From positions 9,446,501 through 9,510,500 of the forward strand of contig CM073886.1 of NCBI GenBank assembly GCA_037176705.1: DNA of 64,000 nt. Direction: 5' to 3'. Shown here piece by piece: positions 23,201-32,958 of this stretch. The position numbers and the translations under genes were made by a program. The notes beneath the pieces are model-generated. The model saw only the letters and a list, made by a program, of their open reading frames with translations. It was not told the origin of the DNA and did no database searches. Positions within the stretch are counted from its first letter, which is position 1, and every line of letters starts with the position of its first letter. Source of the stretch: Molossus alvarezi. Lineage: Eukaryota > Chordata > Mammalia > Chiroptera > Molossidae.

Positions 23201-23709
23201 CAACGCCGGCGCCCCGGGCCCTGAAGGTCAGGGTCAGTGCAGCAACCCGCGACGCGCCCTGCCGCATCCAGCAATCCCCTACGACCCCGAACGCGCCGGC
23301 GGCCGCCAGGGCCCCACACCTTGAGGCGCGCGTGGGCTTCAGCTGCGGGCAGCAGGCGGTGGCCGCGGTGCGAGCCCAGCGAGGCGCACACGCCGCACAC
23401 GAGCGCGCGGTCCTGCTCGCAGTACACGCTGAGCGGGTCGAGGTGCTCCTCGCAGTGCCCCTGCGGCACCTGCGCCAGCCCCTCCACCAGGCGCGCCAGC
23501 TGCAGGTTGGTGCTGAGCGCCTGCGGCCGCGTGGGTGCCTGGCAGCACGGGCAGGGCGCCGTGCCGTCCGCCGCCGGCTCCCCGGCCACACGGCTCAGGC
23601 AGGCGCGGCAGAAGCTGTGGCCGCACTCTGCTGTCACCGGGGCGTCGAACAGCTGCAAACACAGCGGGCAGGACAGCTCCTGGCGCAGGAGGCCGGGCGC
23701 AGCAGACAT
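17219..23709 (-). CDS. TRIM72: TRIM72 (MG53), muscle membrane-repair TRIM E3 ligase
   Basis: Six coding exons on the minus strand: 23320-23709, 20975-21070, 20657-20887, 20182-20204, 18725-18843 and 17219-17790. All junctions are AG/GT and the total of 1431 nt closes in frame at 476 residues plus stop (human protein about 477). Order of parts: RING with C14, C17, C29, H31, C34, C37, C53, C56; B-box from about residue 84 ([12 protein letters not shown] and GSHRGH); coiled coil about 130-235; PRY-SPRY in the last exon, with the [14 protein letters not shown] core and end [12 protein letters not shown]. In other mammals the protein senses oxidation and phosphatidylserine and nucleates vesicles at sarcolemma wounds, and it ubiquitinates insulin-receptor substrate. 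The redox cysteine C242 is encoded in the 23-nt exon. The exon sizes 96, 231 and 23 are those usual for TRIM genes. The 5' UTR continues through an acceptor at 23716. Apparently intact. Confidence 0.97.
17791..18724 (-). other. TRIM72 last intron
   Basis: Bounded by donor CCAG|GTAC and acceptor CTCTGGCAG on the minus strand. No repeat insertion or nested gene recognised. Confidence 0.7.
19009..19200 (+). mobile_element. VES-type SINE in TRIM72 intron
   Basis: Older copy, antisense to TRIM72, head CCCTGGCCAGGTGGCTCAGT, tail ATCCTCAGGTGAGGATGTTT. The B-box is diverged. Confidence 0.8.
19312..19548 (+). mobile_element. VES-type SINE in TRIM72 intron
   Basis: Near-consensus copy antisense to TRIM72. 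Head CCCTGGCCGGTTTGCTCAGC, tail TCCTCAGTTGAGGATTTAAA. Confidence 0.85.
19600..19850 (+). mobile_element. L2-like 3' fragment
   Basis: The CT-rich stretch with TCCAGGTCCAGCTCAGTTTC and CTCTGGAAACCCACCTGGCC is reminiscent of the L2 3' region. Weakly supported. Confidence 0.4.
19885..20050 (+). mobile_element. L1/HAL1 3' end, 5'-truncated
   Basis: AAACCAAAGAACTTATATGC and GAAACATCTGTAACAAAAAT match the 3' untranslated end of the HAL1-like elements at 43740 and 51230, followed by poly-A. Antisense inside a TRIM72 intron. Confidence 0.7.
21918..22795 (+). pseudogene. PYDC1: PYDC1 (POP1/ASC2) relic, PYD-only inhibitor, inactivated
   Basis: A single pyrin domain lies in a TRIM72 intron on the opposite strand, the same nested place as human PYDC1. 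The start ATG at 21918 is one base out of frame with the domain, which reads [18 protein letters not shown] from 21934. Further on are PRGALG and LTDKLVTFY; compared with PYCARD and human PYDC1 the loop between them is two residues short. Then come in-frame stops TGA at 22093 and TAG at 22102, after which homology resumes with [11 protein letters not shown] and ends in TAG at 22162. There is no ATG in the domain frame upstream. A poly-A signal AATAAA at 22784-22789 may mark the old transcript end. The family member blocks ASC polymerisation by PYD-PYD binding. This copy cannot make a full domain, so I call it dead; another functional copy elsewhere cannot be excluded. Confidence 0.9.
22784..22789 (+). 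terminator. Poly-A signal AATAAA of the PYDC1 relic
   Basis: Canonical hexamer about 620 bp after the domain end, with a T-rich context. It is the only canonical signal on this strand close to the relic; it may now be unused. Confidence 0.5.
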
Positions 23710-24128
23710 GGCGGGCCTGGGTACAGAAGAGGTCAGTCAGGGAGGCTCAGCGGAGCCGCGAACCCAGCCCAGCCCCAGCCCCAGCAATATCCCCTATCAG
23801 GGACGTTGTCTCAGTCCAGTTCTAAACACGGACCCGGATTGCAAACAGTTTTGCCCGCTGCCTTTCCCCTGTCTTAGCCCCAGGTTCTCCAAAGCTCCCA
23901 AGTCCTCCCCTCCCTCACTCATCCCCCCAGGATTCCCAGCCCTCCCCTCCCCCACATCTCCAGGCCCACAGGATCCACAGGACTCACGGGTCTGGTTGGA
24001 GATCTTGGGCAAAAAGAGACTTCCAGAAGGCTCAAAGTCAGGCCTAACTAACGGCAGGGGCGTCAGAGTGGTGTCTGAAGATAGGTGAGAGGCAAGCAAC
24101 AAGCTCAAAGCAAGGACAGGGGACTCAC

Positions 24129-24190
24129 CAGGACAGCTAGCTAGCAGTGGACACCACAGGTGATGGGCAGCAGTGAATAGCATTCAGATC
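24129..24190 (-). other. Candidate TRIM72 non-coding first exon
   Basis: A strong donor (CCTG|GTGAGT) at 24128/24129 on the minus strand lies downstream of the TATA/MEF2-like box at 24218-24227. The acceptor ahead of the start codon is TACCCAG at 23717. The upper exon limit is an estimate of 25-30 bp from that box. Human TRIM72 also has an untranslated first exon. Confidence 0.55.
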
Positions 24191-24217
24191 CTCCCAGACC
24201 GAGCCCTGGCCCCAAGA

Positions 24218-24321
24218 CTATATTTAGCTGCCCTGCCTCTGCCTCCCATCATTTCTGGAAGCGGTTCTAAAAGTGAAGGCTGAGTGGTCAGGGAACAAGC
24301 AACACATGTCAAGGCCACCTG
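24218..24321 (-). promoter_or_regulatory. Candidate TRIM72 muscle promoter (MEF2/TATA box and E-boxes)
   Basis: CTAAATATAG (24218-24227, minus strand) fits the MEF2 consensus and can also serve as TATA-like element. Two E-boxes, CACCTG at 24316-24321 and CACATG at 24303-24308, lie about 90-100 bp further upstream. MEF2 plus myogenic E-boxes is the expected arrangement for a striated-muscle gene such as TRIM72; actual use is inferred. Confidence 0.55.
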
Positions 24322-24851
24322 TCCTGGCCCATCCAACTGTCCCCTCCCCTGCCCAGTATGAAGCCAGAGCTCAGAGCCAGCAGGAGACATGGCCTCTCCA
24401 TACCAGAGAGAAGAGACTGGTCTGCCCTTTCTCCCCCACCTCTACTTCCATAATCTCCAGCTTCCCCCTTCCCCAAGTGTGGCCCCTCCCCAGCTTGTCA
24501 CCCACATATTTCCCAAGCTTATAGCTCTCAAAGTCACACTAACAGTAATATCTCCCCCTGCAGGGGCACAGGACCTCACCCCCCACCACCACCACCACCA
24601 CCACCACCCTGAAAGGTTTTCCTCCTCCAGAGCTGAAGGAAGAGTCTTTATTCTGTCTCTCCAGAGCTCAGCACAAGCCCAGGGACAGAGTTGGCCTCCT
24701 TAAATGCTTGAAAAATAAATAATAGAGTGACCATTGACTAAATGAATGAACTGAATCCAGAGCCTGCAGCCCAGAAGTAGATTCTGCCCTGGGAGCCTGA
24801 GGCCTTCCTGTATTCTCATCCTTGAAATTTGTTTAAATTGCATTCAGAATA
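24322..24851. other. Upstream region of TRIM72 with (CAC)n
   Basis: Unique sequence except a (CAC)n triplet run at about 24584-24608. No exon recognised. Confidence 0.5.
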
Positions 24852-25195
24852 AAAACCAAAGTACTCACTGTGGCCTACAACTCTGCCCAGTTGACCCCAT
24901 TAATCTCTCACCCCTCACCCGCTGCTCACCGGGCCTTGGACTTTGCACTTGCCATCCCCTTCGTCTGGGAAACTCAAACCATTCCCTCCCTGTCCTCACT
25001 CAGATCTTCAGCCCATGTCACCTTTTCCGTGAGACTTTTCCTGGCTCCCCAGTTTTAAATCTTACACCTTCCTTCCCTGCTTTCCCTCATAACATGTATC
25101 ACCCTCTGACATGCAATATATTTAACTTGTTGGTTTTTTGTCTGTCTCCTCCTACCAGAATATAACTGCTTGTCTCCAACTTAAAGTGTGAGGCA
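24852..25195 (+). mobile_element. L2 3'-end fragment
   Basis: CTCACTGTGGCCTACAACTC, GGCCTTGGACTTTGCACTTG and TGTCTGTCTCCTCCTACCAG follow the L2 3' consensus order closely. Confidence 0.75.
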
Positions 25196-25196
25196 C

Positions 25197-25450
25197 AGCC
25201 CTGGCCAGTTTGGCTCAGGGGTTAGAGCGTCTGCCCACAGACCAAAGATTCGTGGGTTCAATTCTGGCCAAGGGCACGAACCTCGGTTGCGGTTCATTCC
25301 AGCCCTGGTTGGAATTGTGCAGGAGGCAACCAATTGATGTGTCTCTCTCACATAGATGTTTCTCTCTCTCTGTCTCCCCTCCCACACACACACCCCTTCC
25401 ACTTTATCTAGAGATAAATGGAAAAAATATCCTCGGGTAAGAATTAATTA
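25197..25450 (+). mobile_element. VES-type SINE
   Basis: Head AGCCCTGGCCAGTTTGGCTC, tail ATCCTCGGGTAAGAATTAAT. Flanks share roughly AAGTGTGAGGCACA / AAGTGTGTGACACA as aged target duplication. Confidence 0.85.
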
Positions 25451-25509
25451 ATTAATTAAGTGTGTGACACACAGCAGGTGCTCAATAAATACCCAACAAA
25501 GGAATCAAG

Positions 25510-25752
25510 TCCTGGCCAGTTTGGCTCAGCGGTTAGAGCGTCAGCCTGCGGTCCAGAGAGTCCTGGGTTTGGTTCCCACTAAGGGCACATGCCTCAGTTG
25601 CAGTTTGTCCCCAGCCCTGGTTGGGTTGCGTGGGTGGCAACCACTCGATGTGTCCCTTTCCCTTCAATGTTTCTCTCTCTCTCTCTCTCTCCCTCCCACT
25701 CTATCTAAACAAAAAAAAAGGAAAAATGTCCTCGAGTGAGGATAAAAAAAAA
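25510..25752 (+). mobile_element. VES-type SINE
   Basis: Head TCCTGGCCAGTTTGGCTCAG, tail TCCTCGAGTGAGGATAAAAA, with a CT-repeat body. Tandem to the previous copy, same orientation. Confidence 0.85.
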
Positions 25753-26310
25753 AAGGCATCAACACACCAAGTCTTCTGGCCTTCCTTACATTTTCTCTCA
25801 GCCTTTACCGGGATTTGCTCTTTCTCCCTCAACCACTCTTTCTCTCTCTCAGAAATTCTGTTTCTGTTTAGTCTCTTCATTTTCCCCTTGGACTCTCTCT
25901 TTGCCTTTCTCTTGGGTTTTTAATATTCATTTTATCCCAAATGTGCACACAAAGTGTTCTGGGTCAGAGACAGACTTCTCATTAAATACCATACAGTAAG
26001 TAGTCAATGTTTGGGCCCCCCTGTGCCCTAGGATGATGCAATGAGAGCCAGGTCCATTGTTCTGTGAGAGTAGCCAGACACCCCATAGGTGAGCAACAAG
26101 ACTTATTTTTCCTGCTTATAAAGGGGAAGAAGGCCTCTGACCCCTTCCTCTCCTTAAAGGTCTTCTTACTCCAACTCTTTGGCAGGTAAATAAATCTCCC
26201 CAGGAGTCAGATGGTTCCTTGCACATCTTGAATTTTATGACAAGTCTGCAAGTTCTGGACTTGTCTTTAAGCAGTGGGCTCATATCTTCTTCTTTAAAAA
26301 AAATTATAAT
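25753..26310. other. Intergenic DNA
   Basis: CT-rich left part and unique right part, with no exon or repeat I recognise. Confidence 0.45.
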
Positions 26311-26389
26311 TTTTTATTTTATCCTCACTCGAGGACATTCTTCCACTTTTTGTTCAGATAGAGTGAGAGGGAGAGAGGGGGAGGGAAGA

Positions 26390-26422
<33 letters not shown>

Positions 26423-26593
26423 GAGAAACATCGACATGAAAGGGACACATCAAGTGGTTGCCACCCGCACTACCCAACCAGGGCTGGGGACAAACTGCAA
26501 CCGAGGTACGTGCCCTTAGCGGGAACCTCCAAACCCCCATCTCTCTGGACCGCAGGCTGATGCTCTAACCACTGAGAAAAACTGGCCAGGGCT

Positions 26594-26594
<1 letters not shown>
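26311..26594 (-). mobile_element. VES-type SINE with expanded (GA)n
   Basis: Reverse full-length copy from ATCCTCACTCGAGGACAT to ACTGGCCAGGGC. The body CT tract has expanded to a long GA run on the plus strand at about 26387-26427. Confidence 0.85.
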
Positions 26595-26595
<1 letters not shown>

Positions 26596-26629
<34 letters not shown>

Positions 26630-26730
26630 GAGAGAGGAAGGGAGAGGGAGAGAGAGAAACATCTCATTGCACCAGCGACATTTTGGTGCATGGCAGGATG
26701 CCCAACCAACTGAGCCACACCAACCAGGGT
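26596..26730 (-). mobile_element. VES-related SINE, internally deleted
   Basis: Starts with a T run of nearly 30 bases and ends at head CACACCAACCAGGG. The middle is missing (body passes directly from CATCTCATT to CACCAGCG). It abuts the previous SINE. Confidence 0.75.
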
Positions 26731-26817
26731 GGGCTCATTTCTTCTTGAATGCCTGAAGCTTTTGCATGTTGCATGCTGGCCTTCTTAGGAAGCTACTCCA
26801 GGCTTCCTGGCACCTAG

Positions 26818-27221
26818 TGTAATAACTCCATTCTGACCCTCAGTTACTGCACATACACACCCTGGCAGATTCTTTTTTGTAAACATAAGGGCCTTGAGAA
26901 ACCCAAAGAAAACTATAAAGATAAAGGGTTAATGATGGCCTTGGGAAACTCAGAGGAACCATGAGAAAAAAGAGATTAATGGTTGCCCTGACCTCTGACA
27001 GCTGCTCTCACCCCCCTTCTATCAGCTCCCCTCCTGAACGGTGCCAAAAGCAGCACCAAGAATGTAGTTTTTTTCTCAATAGTTTGTGTCTATATAAGCA
27101 GGCAACAAAGAAGCCTCGGGGCTGTCTATTTGGGGAGAGCCCCCCTCCAGCACACCAGTGTACTAAAGTGCTCCTTTACAATTTGGCTGTGCATTTCTGG
27201 TCATCTCGCTGACACCTTACA
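26818..27221 (+). repeat. 5' LTR of the provirus
   Basis: 404 bp, TGTAATAACT to CCTTACA. It has a TATA-like CTATATAAGC at about 27091 and a poly-A region equivalent to the AATAAAGCGCTCC of the 3' copy. It is followed by TTTGGAGGCCCCAGTGACAT, a candidate primer-binding site whose tRNA I do not assign. Confidence 0.85.
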
Positions 27222-27746
27222 ACATTTGGAGGCCCCAGTGACATCCCTGGTACTTCATGGCACGAGGGCATAGACGCCTAGGATGAATGGCCTCTCCTGG
27301 TCCAGCCACTGGATACCTGTAGTTCTTTAGGGGGAGTACCCCTTGAGACGTTCCAGGGCCCCAAAGATCCTGCTTAGGTTTCCAATGAGCGGCTGGGAGA
27401 TGCCAAGATTTAAGGAGCCCTGATAAAAAGCCTCCGGAGGTAGGTTCAGGGTGACTGGTCTTTCTGGGAGAGAGTGAGAGGGCCGGATGTGGCTTACCTC
27501 TCCTCTCCGGGATCCCCTAAGACGTTAGGTGGGGTTTATTCTGTTCCTACTGGATAAGACATTTTCCTTGGCCTGCCGCTGGGGCGGAAGGGGAGTCTGA
27601 TCACTTCCCAGGAACTTCTGATGTGTGAATGTGACTGTGTAAATGTAATTGTGTGTGAGTGACCGTGCTCCACGACATTTGTTACGGAGCCTGTATAAGT
27701 CCTTACCTGTGGTCCCGTGATGACCTCATAAAGCTAAGGGCAGTCT

Positions 27747-27997
27747 GGCTGGTTTGGCTCAACAGTTAGAGCATCGGCCTGCGGTCCAGAGAGACCCGGG
27801 TTCGGTTCCCACTGAGGGCACGTACCTCGGTTGCAGTTTGTCCCCGGCCCTGGTCGGTTGTGCGGGTGGCAGCCACTCGATGTGTCCCTTTCACATCAAT
27901 GTTTCTCTCTCTCTCTCTCTGTTCCTCTCTCTCCCTCCCACTCTACCTGAACAAAAAAAAAATGGAAAAATGTCCTCGGGTGAGGATAAAAATATAA
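27747..27997 (+). mobile_element. VES-type SINE inside the provirus
   Basis: Near-consensus copy inserted upstream of the capsid remnant, tail TCCTCGGGTGAGGATAAAAA. A target duplication is not clear. Confidence 0.85.
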
Positions 27998-28009
27998 AAA
28001 ATAAAATAA

Positions 28010-28215
28010 AAGCCTGGAAAGAGCTCCCAACAAAAGGAGAGAATTCACTAGATCTTACATCCATCAGACAAGGACCTGAAGAGCCATATCAAGATTTTGT
28101 AGCTCAGTTGCTACAGTAGGCAGTTAACAGAATAATAAATGATTCAGGGGCCGGCACATCAATAGTTAAACAGCTTGCCTATGAGAATGCTAGTAAGCCC
28201 TGCAGAGAGGCGCAG
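28010..28215 (+). pseudogene. Retroviral gag capsid remnant (class II type)
   Basis: The frame holds IRQGPEEPYQDFVAQLL (28063-28113), a major homology region of the capsid, then a stop at 28117 and continuing homology to about 28200. The QGPxEPYxDFV form is that of class II (betaretrovirus-like) elements. Nucleocapsid is not seen. Confidence 0.75.
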
Positions 28216-28344
28216 AGCCCTCACCACAAAGACAACCGCTTGACCCCAGCAAGGAGAAGGCGGGCAGGGCCAGCCCCAGCCCCGTCATACAGTAGGGGAG
28301 ATGTCTGTCACCCCTGCTCAGGTGTTCCAACCGGGGTGGAAACC

Positions 28345-28870
28345 AGAACTGCAGTCTGGGATCTCTACCGCGCCACCTCAGGGAGTGCAGGACTGGACCT
28401 CTGCCCCCCCACCCGATAGGTATTAACACCAGAGATGGGGCCACAAGCTATTCCAACAGGGGTCTATGGGCCACTACCTAATGGAACAGGAGGTTTAATC
28501 TTAGGAAAGAGTAGTCTCACTATAAAAATGTTCCAAGTGTTACCTAAGAGTTATTCATTCTGATTATTTGGGGGAAATAAAAGTTATGGCCCAAACCACT
28601 AAAACCAAGTTTTACCTGAAACTAGGGTAGCACAAATTGTAATTTTACGGCATCAGGCGGCTGGAAAAGTGCTATCAAGGGAATGGCGGGGAGAGGGAAG
28701 ATTCGGCCCCACAGACGGAGCCTACTGGGCACAGCTAATTACCCAAGGTCCCTGGAAATAGAGCTCAGTTTGAATAGAAAGAAATTTAAAGATATTTTAG
28801 ATATAGGAGCAGATGTTTCTATGACCAATTTACAAGAAATATGACAGGTTTCTAGGCCCCAACAAAGTGC
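28345..28870 (+). pseudogene. Retroviral dUTPase and protease remnants (class II type)
   Basis: ATSGSAGLDL at about 28371-28400 is dUTPase motif 1, and a later [11 protein letters not shown] at about 28480 continues that fold. A protease-like site D-I-G-A-D lies at 28800-28814. Several stops interrupt. A dUTPase joined upstream of the protease is a class II arrangement. Confidence 0.7.
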
Positions 28871-28949
28871 ACAGTTTATCAAATGGACAGATTCTAAGGG
28901 AAACACTAGATATTTTTTAATCCTATATGTTAGATTATTTGCCTGTTAA

Positions 28950-29340
28950 TCTATAGGGATGGAACTCCATCCTTCCACCTCCTCAGAGGAGGCGAAACTC
29001 CCCCACGCACCAGGGCCGCAACACACAAATGGCTGCGGCAGATGTACTGAGAAGAGGGAGTGGCTGGAAAGGGGCTGTCCCTGCCGGTGGGCCACTGTGC
29101 ACATCCCACATGGTGCAGAGTTCCCCGCCGCGCCTTGGGACCAGGGTCCAATGTGGAGAGCCCCTTATCCTGGGAAACAGGAGTGGGGGGTGGCAGGCAG
29201 GCGCGCAGGCACTCACCCAGAGGCCGCAGGGGCCTACAGGGTTCCCCAGGGAAGGCGGTCAGGCCACAGAAGGGGCATGTTCTTTCAGTGCCAGCCGGGA
29301 GGACCCGCGGGTTTGGCGACAATGAGTGCAACAACGTAGG
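28950..29340. other. GC-rich block of unknown origin inside the provirus
   Basis: This stretch is richer in G and C than the retroviral DNA on both sides and lies at the switch from class II to class I remnants. It has frames on both strands but no recognisable retroviral domain. Confidence 0.5.
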
Positions 29341-29479
29341 TTTCCTATGGAGCTGTTGACTTTAGGAAGTTGGGCGCAGGTGCAAAAGGCTCTTAGAGAG
29401 AGTTGAAAAACACTCTGCCCTGCATAAATATGTGCACTAGGATAACGCTTCCCTTTCCTGCATCCTTTTGAAAACCTGG

Positions 29480-30480
29480 GGTCAGAGAAAATTTTCCCAT
29501 TGCTCTGCCCATGGTGGGACCCAAATACTGCCAGGGAGGGCTTCCTTAGACACTTTTCACCGTGTTCTCCTGTTAGGCCTAAAGGCCCAATTGGTTAAAA
29601 TAGCTCAAAATAAATATAATAATAAAGACACCCCTAGGGAAAAACAAAATAATAGAATAGCAAAAATAATAACAGCCTTAAGGGAAACAGGGCCCATAGA
29701 AAAGGATCACCCTAGAAAGGAAAACAAAGAAGAGTCAGGACAGCAAGCCTAGGTCTCGATTAGGGATAAAAAAGACAAGGACAAAGTCAGGTATAGAGAA
29801 ACAAAATAAAAAGCCATCCTTAACTTAGAAAAATGACAGGGCTTCCAACTGAGCCCTCCAGAGCCCAAAATAATATAAGACAATAGGGGACAAATTAGTT
29901 AGTTTCCCAGTAGATACTGGTGCAGCAGACTCGGTCCTGACCAAGCCAACGAGGCCCTAACCTACCTCTGGACTTCAAAGAGAACTATAGACCTTGGGGA
30001 AAATACTATGACTCATTCATTTCTGGTCCTGCCAGAGTGCCCGTACCCCCTACTCAGACATGATCTCCTCCAGAGATCATTCAATTGCTGGCCACTGCCA
30101 CTCCAGGCCAGCCCTCGCATCAAGTTCCACAAGACATTGGCCATCAATCCTGCCAGCCTGCCTCCAGACGATGACCCGGAGAAACCTCTGCAGGACTGTC
30201 TGGGGGCAATCGACATGGTGCAGACGGCCACCCAGACCTCAAGGATGTCCCACTGCCATCATCATCTGAGGTATGGGTCACCGATGGACAGGAATAGCTA
30301 TTTCCAGGGGAAAAAATCAGATATGCCAGAGCAACAATAATAACTCTGGATTGTGTCATCTGGTCATAGTCATTAAGTAGGGAAACTTCAGCCCAATGGG
30401 CTGAACTCATAGCCCTAATCCAGGCTCTCTAATGGAACAAGGGAGATCTGCTGCAGATCAGAAAGCTTAAGAGGCAGACC
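29480..30480 (+). pseudogene. Retroviral gag end, protease and RNase H remnants (class I type)
   Basis: A basic segment near 29590-29750 suggests a gag end. The protease catalytic D-T-G lies at 29913-29921, and CPYPLLRHDLL at about 30040 is the class I protease end. RNase H follows at about 30145-30425 (VWVTDG, WAELIAL). The reverse transcriptase between them is deleted. Confidence 0.75.
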
Positions 30481-30589
30481 TAAAACCAGTGGGGCCTCTC
30501 CAGAGACACTAGGTCAAAAAATGACTTAGCCAAACAAAAGCAGCCATAAAAAAATCAATAGATAGTAGACACTGCCTGATGGGAAGTTG

Positions 30590-32160
30590 TTAGTCCCAGA
30601 GGCTCTAGGTCAGACTTTAGTCAACCAGCTGCACCAGACCACCCACTTAGGTTACACCAAGCTCACTGAACTCCTGAGAGGCAGGCAATGATTGAGCAGG
30701 CTCTCAGGCTCATGTCAGGGGAGGGACTAGAAAAGTCACAGAAGGTCTATCAACAAGCTGGGGAAAGATTATAAAGAGGAAAAAACATTTTTAAAGGATT
30801 ATACAGAGGAAATTTAAAAATAAAAAAAGGAAACATGCATATTACAGGAAAATAAGACATTAAAAATATACTCAGAAAGGAAAAAAAAGTAGGACACTGA
30901 GAGAGGGAGAGCTTGCCCCTGATAGTAAAATAACAGTCTAAGATGTAATAAAGGGAGTAACAGATTTAGGCTACTTCTGACCCTTAGATCAGACAACAGC
31001 CCCACCTTTATACCGAAGATATCACAGGATATCTCTAAGGGATTAAATATGAATTAAAAACTCAATTATGCTTACCACCCATAGAGTTCCAGGCATGTAG
31101 AGCACATAAACAGGACCTTAAAGGAAATCTTAACCAAAGGTACTTTAGAAACCAGTAAAAACTGGACCACTCTGCTCCCCCTCGCCCTTCCCAGTTCTTG
31201 CAGGCCCTGCAGTCTGCCCAGAAGGCCGTCCATAAACACATCTGCGATGCCCTGCCTATGCCCACCTCGGACCCTGTGCCCCCTTTCCAGCCCAGGGACT
31301 CGATGTGAGTAAAAAAATTCACCACCCAGGGACTAACTCCAGCCTGGAAGAGACCATACACTGTCATCCTGCCTGCACCAACGGCTGTCAAGGTCAACGA
31401 CATCCCCGTCTGTCTGCACCATTCCTGGCTAAAGATGGAAATAACAAAATAGACGGTCCAGGCCTCTCCAGATCCTTTAAAAATAAGACTCTCACATTTA
31501 TCAAGACTCTAATTTTTCTGGTCATAACTGTTCAGGGAAATCTTTATAGATCTAAAAACTTATTGAGGGGGGTCTTTAAAAATGTCACCACAAAGGGGAT
31601 AAAAAAGCCTATATTCAATCTCAACCTATGTGACCTCATTAGAGGCACCATAGGCACAGATAATATTATTAAAAATTGATGTCATATAGAAGGACCCCTA
31701 CCCTGGGGTTATGGGACATCTATGTGAAAATGGGGACTACAAGGGGTAGGAATCTATATATGCTCAGGGAGCGATATAGTCAGCACAAGTTGCTTAAATT
31801 CAAATAAATACTTTTGTCCATCTTGGGGTTGTAAACTATATATATTACTAAGGGCTATCTGAGAAACAAAGACCCTCATATAGCCAGACCTTTATTAGGC
31901 CACAGGAAGGACATAGGGGCTGACAGCTAGTTATGCCTAAATTTGGGGCCACCTTATTATATAGGGCCAGGCCTCTCCAAGGCAATTTTCCAGGCCCCAA
32001 ATGCTGACAACTATACATGGGACCAGCCCAAGTTAACTTTGGGGGATATCCAAGGGCAAGGGACTTGCATACTCCCACCTAAATATAACCTCCAACAATA
32101 CAAAACAGGCAAGGTTTAGATCTCCTTTTCCTCAAACAGGGAGGACTCTGTGTGGCACTA
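30590..32160 (+). pseudogene. Retroviral integrase and env remnants (class I type)
   Basis: An N-terminal integrase-like fragment lies at about 30590-30690, and the C-terminal integrase domain at about 31180-31435 (WKRPYTVILPAPTAVKV). Env-derived sequence with many stops runs on to the transmembrane subunit at 32110-32180 ([10 protein letters not shown]), which is then split by a SINE. Defective throughout. Confidence 0.7.
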
Positions 32161-32181
32161 CGCAAAACCTGCTATTTTTAT

Positions 32182-32442
32182 TTTTATTTATTTATTTTTT
32201 TTATCCTCACCCGAGGACATTTTTCCATTTTTTGTTCAGGTAGAGTGGGGGGTAGAGAGAGGAACAGAGAGAGAGAGAGAAACATCGACGTGAAGGGACA
32301 CATCAAGCGGCTGCCACCTGCACAACCGACCAGGGCCGGGGACAAACCAACCGAGGTACGCGCCCTTAGCGGGAACCGAACCCGGGTCCCTCAGGACCGC
32401 AGGCCGACGCTCTAACCGCTGAGCCAAACCGGCCAGGGCAAC
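32182..32442 (-). mobile_element. VES-type SINE in the env remnant
   Basis: Reverse near-consensus copy with perfect 15-bp duplication ACCTGCTATTTTTAT at 32167-32181 and 32443-32457. It splits the env transmembrane coding remnant between two cysteine-rich parts. Confidence 0.9.
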
Positions 32443-32552
32443 ACCTGCTATTTTTATGCCAATAATTCAAAAATAATACAGAGACAAAATTTATATCCTC
32501 AATTAAAAAAAAAAAGTTCAATGATTTGACTTATACATAAAACCAGTGGGGA

Positions 32553-32954
32553 TATAATAACTCCATTCTGAACCCAGTTACTGTACATACACACCCTGGC
32601 AGATTTTTTTTTTATAAACATAAGGGCCTTGAAAAAAAAAAAAAAACTATAAAGATAAAGGGTTAATGATGGCCTTGGGAAACTCAGAAAAAAGATAAGA
32701 AAAAAAAATTAATGGTCACCCTGACTTCCAACAGCTGCTCTCACCCCCCTTCTATCAGTTCCCTCCCTTAACAGTGCCAAAGCAACACCAAGAAGATAGG
32801 GTTTTTTCTGAATAATTTGTGTCTATATAAACAAACAACAAAAAAGGCTCAGGGCTGTCGATTTGGGGAGAGCCCCCCTTCAGCCCGCCAATGTAATAAA
32901 GCGCTCCTTTACAATTCAGCTGTGCGTCTCTGGTTATCTCGCTGACACCTTACA
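32553..32954 (+). repeat. 3' LTR of the provirus
   Basis: About 402 bp, TATAATAACT to CCTTACA, preceded by a purine-rich CCAGTGGGGA. It differs from the 5' LTR at many sites and in A-run lengths, so integration is old. Confidence 0.85.
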
Positions 32955-32958
32955 CTAG

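Larger units (their letters stand above)
26818..32954 (+). mobile_element. Endogenous retrovirus, paired LTRs, mosaic and defective
   Basis: A 6.1 kb provirus bounded by two related LTRs and a 4-bp direct repeat CTAG (26814-26817 and 32955-32958). The interior has remnants in the order capsid-like (28.0-28.2 kb), dUTPase (28.35 kb), protease-like (28.8 kb), a GC-rich block (28.95-29.3 kb), a second protease (29.9 kb), RNase H (30.1-30.45 kb), integrase (30.6 and 31.1-31.45 kb) and env transmembrane (32.1 and 32.45 kb). Reverse transcriptase is absent. All frames are broken by stops, and two VES SINEs interrupt it. It cannot encode virus proteins. The first set looks class II, the second class I. 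Confidence 0.85.

Noticed and set aside
23065..24088. Plus-strand frames of 270-283 codons
   Set aside because: Antisense shadows of the GC-rich TRIM72 RING/B-box exon.
24584..24608. CRISPR-like or regulatory repeat
   Set aside because: It is a simple CAC triplet microsatellite; no CRISPR array is expected or seen in this mammalian DNA.
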